From Phaeosaccion multiseriatum (Eukaryota; Ochrophyta, other classes): DNA of 64,000 bases. The notes under the pieces were generated by a model. The model was not told where the DNA came from, ran no database searches, and was given only the letters and a program-made list of their open reading frames with translations. The translations under genes were made by a program, and so were the position numbers. Position 1 is the first letter of the stretch, and every line of letters starts with the position of its first letter. Positions 61,701-64,000 of this stretch are shown here, one piece after another. The DNA lies in assembly GCA_965112735.1 (NCBI GenBank), contig OZ218960.1:372001-436000 (forward strand). The letters are read 5' to 3'.

Positions 61701-64000
61701 GACATGCTCACCTCGTCTGTGAGTCCGTTGAAGGGAAGGCTGAGGCGACGGAGGACGCAACTCACACTTGTGAGGCAAGCGTTGGTGGCCAGCTGAAGGG
61801 GGGGGGGGGGACGGGGAGGGAGAGAGGGAGAGGGAGAAAGAGAGAGGGAGAGGGGGAGAGAGAGTGAGAGATAGAGGAAAAGGGAGAAAGGAAAAAGGAA
61901 GGAAGGGAGGAAGGGAGGAAGGAAGGAAGGAAGGAAGGAAGGAAGGATGGAAGGAAGGATGGAAGGATGGGAGGAAGGAAGGAAGGATGGGAGGGAGGAA
62001 GGAAGGAAGGAAGGATGGGAGGAAGGAAGGAAGGGAGGAAGGAAGGAAGGAAGGAAGGGAGGAAGGGAGGAAGGGAGGAAGGAAGGAAGGAAGGATGGAA
62101 GGAAGGAAGGAAGGAAGGAAGGAAGGAAGGAAGGAAGGAAGGAAGGAAGGAAGGAAGGAAGGAAGGAAGGAAGGAAGGAAGGAAGGGAGGAAGGAAGGAC
62201 GGAAGGAAGGAAGGAAGTGAAGGAAGTGAAGACCACTCTGCCCCTGCCCGTCGCAGTTGGGGGGGGGGGCGCAGCTCAATCCTTTCAGCCCCTTCACTCA
62301 CCTCCACCCCTCCTTGTTCTCGCAGGTCGTTCCATCCTAGATTGAGTGTGCTCAATCTCTGGTTAATCGAGTTGGGCATAGTTGGGCATACATACATACA
62401 CGGGTGTAGGGAGAGGGCTTTTGAGGCTTGTGTTGTGTAATGGAGAGTCCTCAATAGCGGTGGAGAAGGACTGTAACGACAAGGAGACAAGCCCTCCCAT
62501 CCATTGCCATCCCTCCCTCTCTCTCCTCCTCCCCATTCGCCTCTTACTTCTTCTCTCCCCGATGCCTATCCTCACTCTAACCTTGTGAAATCTGCAAATG
62601 TCTGCCATGGCCGAGCCCCCCTGGAGAGAGATGTGATTTCCGCTCAGATCCAGGGAGACAAGGCCCTGGGGGGGTGGTCGGGTTCCAGTTTGAGTTCCAG
62701 TCTGTTGTGCTCTCAATGCTTGCACCCTCAGCCTGTCGCGCAGCCTCTCCGCAAAGGTGTTTCCTAATGTGTTGCTTGCGACGCACAAGTCTGCGATGGT
62801 GCTGCAGGGAGGGAGGGAGGGAGGGAGGGAGGGAGGGAGGGAGGGAGGGAGGGAGGGAGGGAGGGAGGGAGGGAGGGAGGGAGGAGAAGTTCCACTTAGT
62901 ATAGCCGTTGTGGAAGCACCGAGAGGGCCCCATCCCAACCTGACCCCACCCAACCTTACGTACGTGTTCATCCCCAGTAACTCTGCCAGCGGCTCGGCCG
63001 AGTGACTGGTGAGGAGGTTGTCCGACAGGTCCAGCTTGGTCACTTTGGAGTTGAGTTGCAAGGCGAGGCAGAGGTCTCGTGTGCCTGTGTCTCGGAGGTT
63101 TGCACTTTGGGTATTAAGGGGTAGTGGGGGGGGGGGAGGGGCAGACATAAGGGCCAGAATATGGGCAGGCATATGGGCAGGCGTTAGGGAAGACATGTGA
63201 GAAAGCAGGTAGCAGAACAGGCGGCAGGCATATGTGGAGGAGCAGGCCAGTAGAGGCATACGGGTAGGCAGACAGGAGTATGGGGAGGGCAGGAACATGG
63301 TCGGGCGTATGGGGCAGGCAGTGGGGAGACTCATTGGTGAGGGGCGAAGGGTTGTTGGATGAGGAGGGGGGGGCGACAAAGATGAGGATAACCCCCCCCA
63401 GCACCAGCCAGGGCCGCGTTGATGTTTTCGTATGCCTCTAACCTGCTCAGACTGAGTGTCGTGATGTATTGGTTTTCTCCGAGGCCTCTATTGGGCGATG
63501 ATGTGAACAAACCAACAGCAGCAGCAACAACGACAGGAGGAGGGGAGGGAGGAGGGGAGGAGGGGAGGAGGGGGGCTAAGGAGAGTCGAAGTAGAGAGGG
63601 ATGAGAAAACCAGAGACAGAGGGACAGAGACAGACAGGGAGAGAGAGGGGAGCCGGTCCCGTCTCCACCACATACACTCCACTATCTCTCTCTCTCTCTC
63701 TCTCGTAGCTGCAACTGAAGGCAAGATGCTACTCTGTCCACCGTCCCAACCAGAAGACACGGTCGGCCAATGCTACGCTCTCACTTGGCGAGGGCTCGGA
63801 AGTCCCTTGCGGAGAGGAGAGTGTTCCTGAGATGGAGCTGCGGGGACAGGAAGCTGCCCTGGATGTGCGAGCAGGGATGAATTCCCAGCTCCCTACACGC
63901 GGATAGATACTCGGAAATGCCTGTAGATGCGTGAGGGCAGACGCCCCGCGGTGCCACGTAGGGCGGTGACACCGTCTCCTGGTCGACAAGGGACGAATGG
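58746..64000 (-). CDS. Leucine-rich-repeat (RNI-like) protein, 5' end beyond the right edge
   Basis: Exons on the - strand: 63785-64000 (partial), 63443-63487, 62964-63104, 62582-62801, 62302-62358, 61712-61792, 61260-61433, 60841-60936, 60314-60394, 58746-59873; phases agree (2,2,2,0,0,0,0,0,0). Repeats typical of ribonuclease-inhibitor LRRs: TTLSLSSANLRDTGTRDLCL, KVTKLDLSDNLLTSHSAEPL, GLVSLDLSGNHISLQGGSAM, STLNLGWNDLREQGG, LRRLSLPFNGLTDE, LTFLDLSRNRLGEESALLIA, LEVLRLENTTTAGTEQQ. The last exon encodes about 375 residues of basic, Gly/Ser/Pro-rich sequence with a poly-Gly run (59023-59112) and no recognised domain. The LRR part should be an interaction surface. The partner and location are unknown, as the N-terminus is not in the window. 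Confidence 0.82.
60121..60272 (+). repeat. (CCCTC)n tract in an intron
   Basis: CCCCTCCCCTC units in the intron 59874-60313 of the LRR gene. This is purine-rich on the sense (-) strand. Confidence 0.93.
60403..60790 (+). repeat. GGGCAGGCATATGGGCAGGCATAA minisatellite
   Basis: About 25 irregular 10-12-bp units of GGGCAGGCATA(T/A)(G/A) in the intron 60395-60840 of the LRR gene. The same unit recurs at 63140-63330 in another intron and singly elsewhere in the window. Confidence 0.88.
61885..62220 (+). repeat. (GGAA)n tract in an LRR-gene intron
   Basis: About 330 bp of GGAA with GGGA and GGAT variants, ending about 100 bp from the acceptor at 61793. On the sense strand it is TTCC-rich. Confidence 0.95.
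62808..62882 (+). repeat. (GGGA)n tract forming a splice acceptor tract
   Basis: 75 bp of perfect GGGA units. On the sense strand the resulting (TCCC)n runs directly into TGCAG, the acceptor of exon 62582-62801. Confidence 0.95.
63140..63330 (+). repeat. Second block of CATATGGGCAGG-type units
   Basis: Degenerate copies of the unit seen at 60403-60790 in the intron 63105-63442 of the same gene. Confidence 0.7.

Overview
This is nuclear DNA of a eukaryote. Almost every gene has to be assembled from several exons joined at GT...AG introns, coding exons are GC-rich, and introns and spacers are packed with simple-sequence repeats. Three features together suggest an alga of the stramenopile/chromist kind: Pro/Thr-rich secreted proteins, a slime-mould-type (class E) GPCR, and a short N-terminal presequence with an Ser-Ser-Phe motif like those of complex plastids. 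That placement is inference. No rRNA, tRNA, CRISPR array or prokaryotic operon was seen.

Left part (1-10,200, all + strand): the 3' end of one secreted metzincin-type (leishmanolysin-like, M8) metalloprotease gene, then a complete tandem paralogue. Both carry Pro/Thr linkers encoded by arrays of identical-length cassette exons, followed by a six-cysteine repeat domain. A 41-residue Cys-rich protein with a 'TWAGCG' motif follows.

Middle and right part (11,400-57,900): genes sit mostly in short head-to-head pairs. The pairs are LIM-like zinc-finger protein (-) / large glycosyltransferase-like protein (+); GPCR (-) / PTEN-type phosphatase (+); DOT1-like methyltransferase (-) / METTL21-type protein methyltransferase (+); type II membrane glycosyltransferase-like protein (-) / probable plastid protein (+); and sphingosine/diacylglycerol-kinase-like lipid kinase (-) / SUN-domain protein (+). 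Between the first two pairs lie a broken GST/FAX-like pseudogene and a small single-exon gene with a C-terminal membrane segment. A Ty1/copia RNase H fragment lies after the SUN gene, and a leucine-rich-repeat gene on the - strand runs off the right edge.

The genes do not form one pathway. Membrane signalling is recurrent (GPCR, PTEN-like phosphatase, lipid kinase), as are secretion and glycosylation (two proteases, two glycosyltransferase-like proteins), but no functional link is shown by the sequence. Exon joins were made by eye from splice consensus, reading-phase agreement and protein-family fit; no transcript evidence was available. Two genes, PTEN-like and SUN, need a frame change inside G-rich tracts to read through, which may be assembly error.
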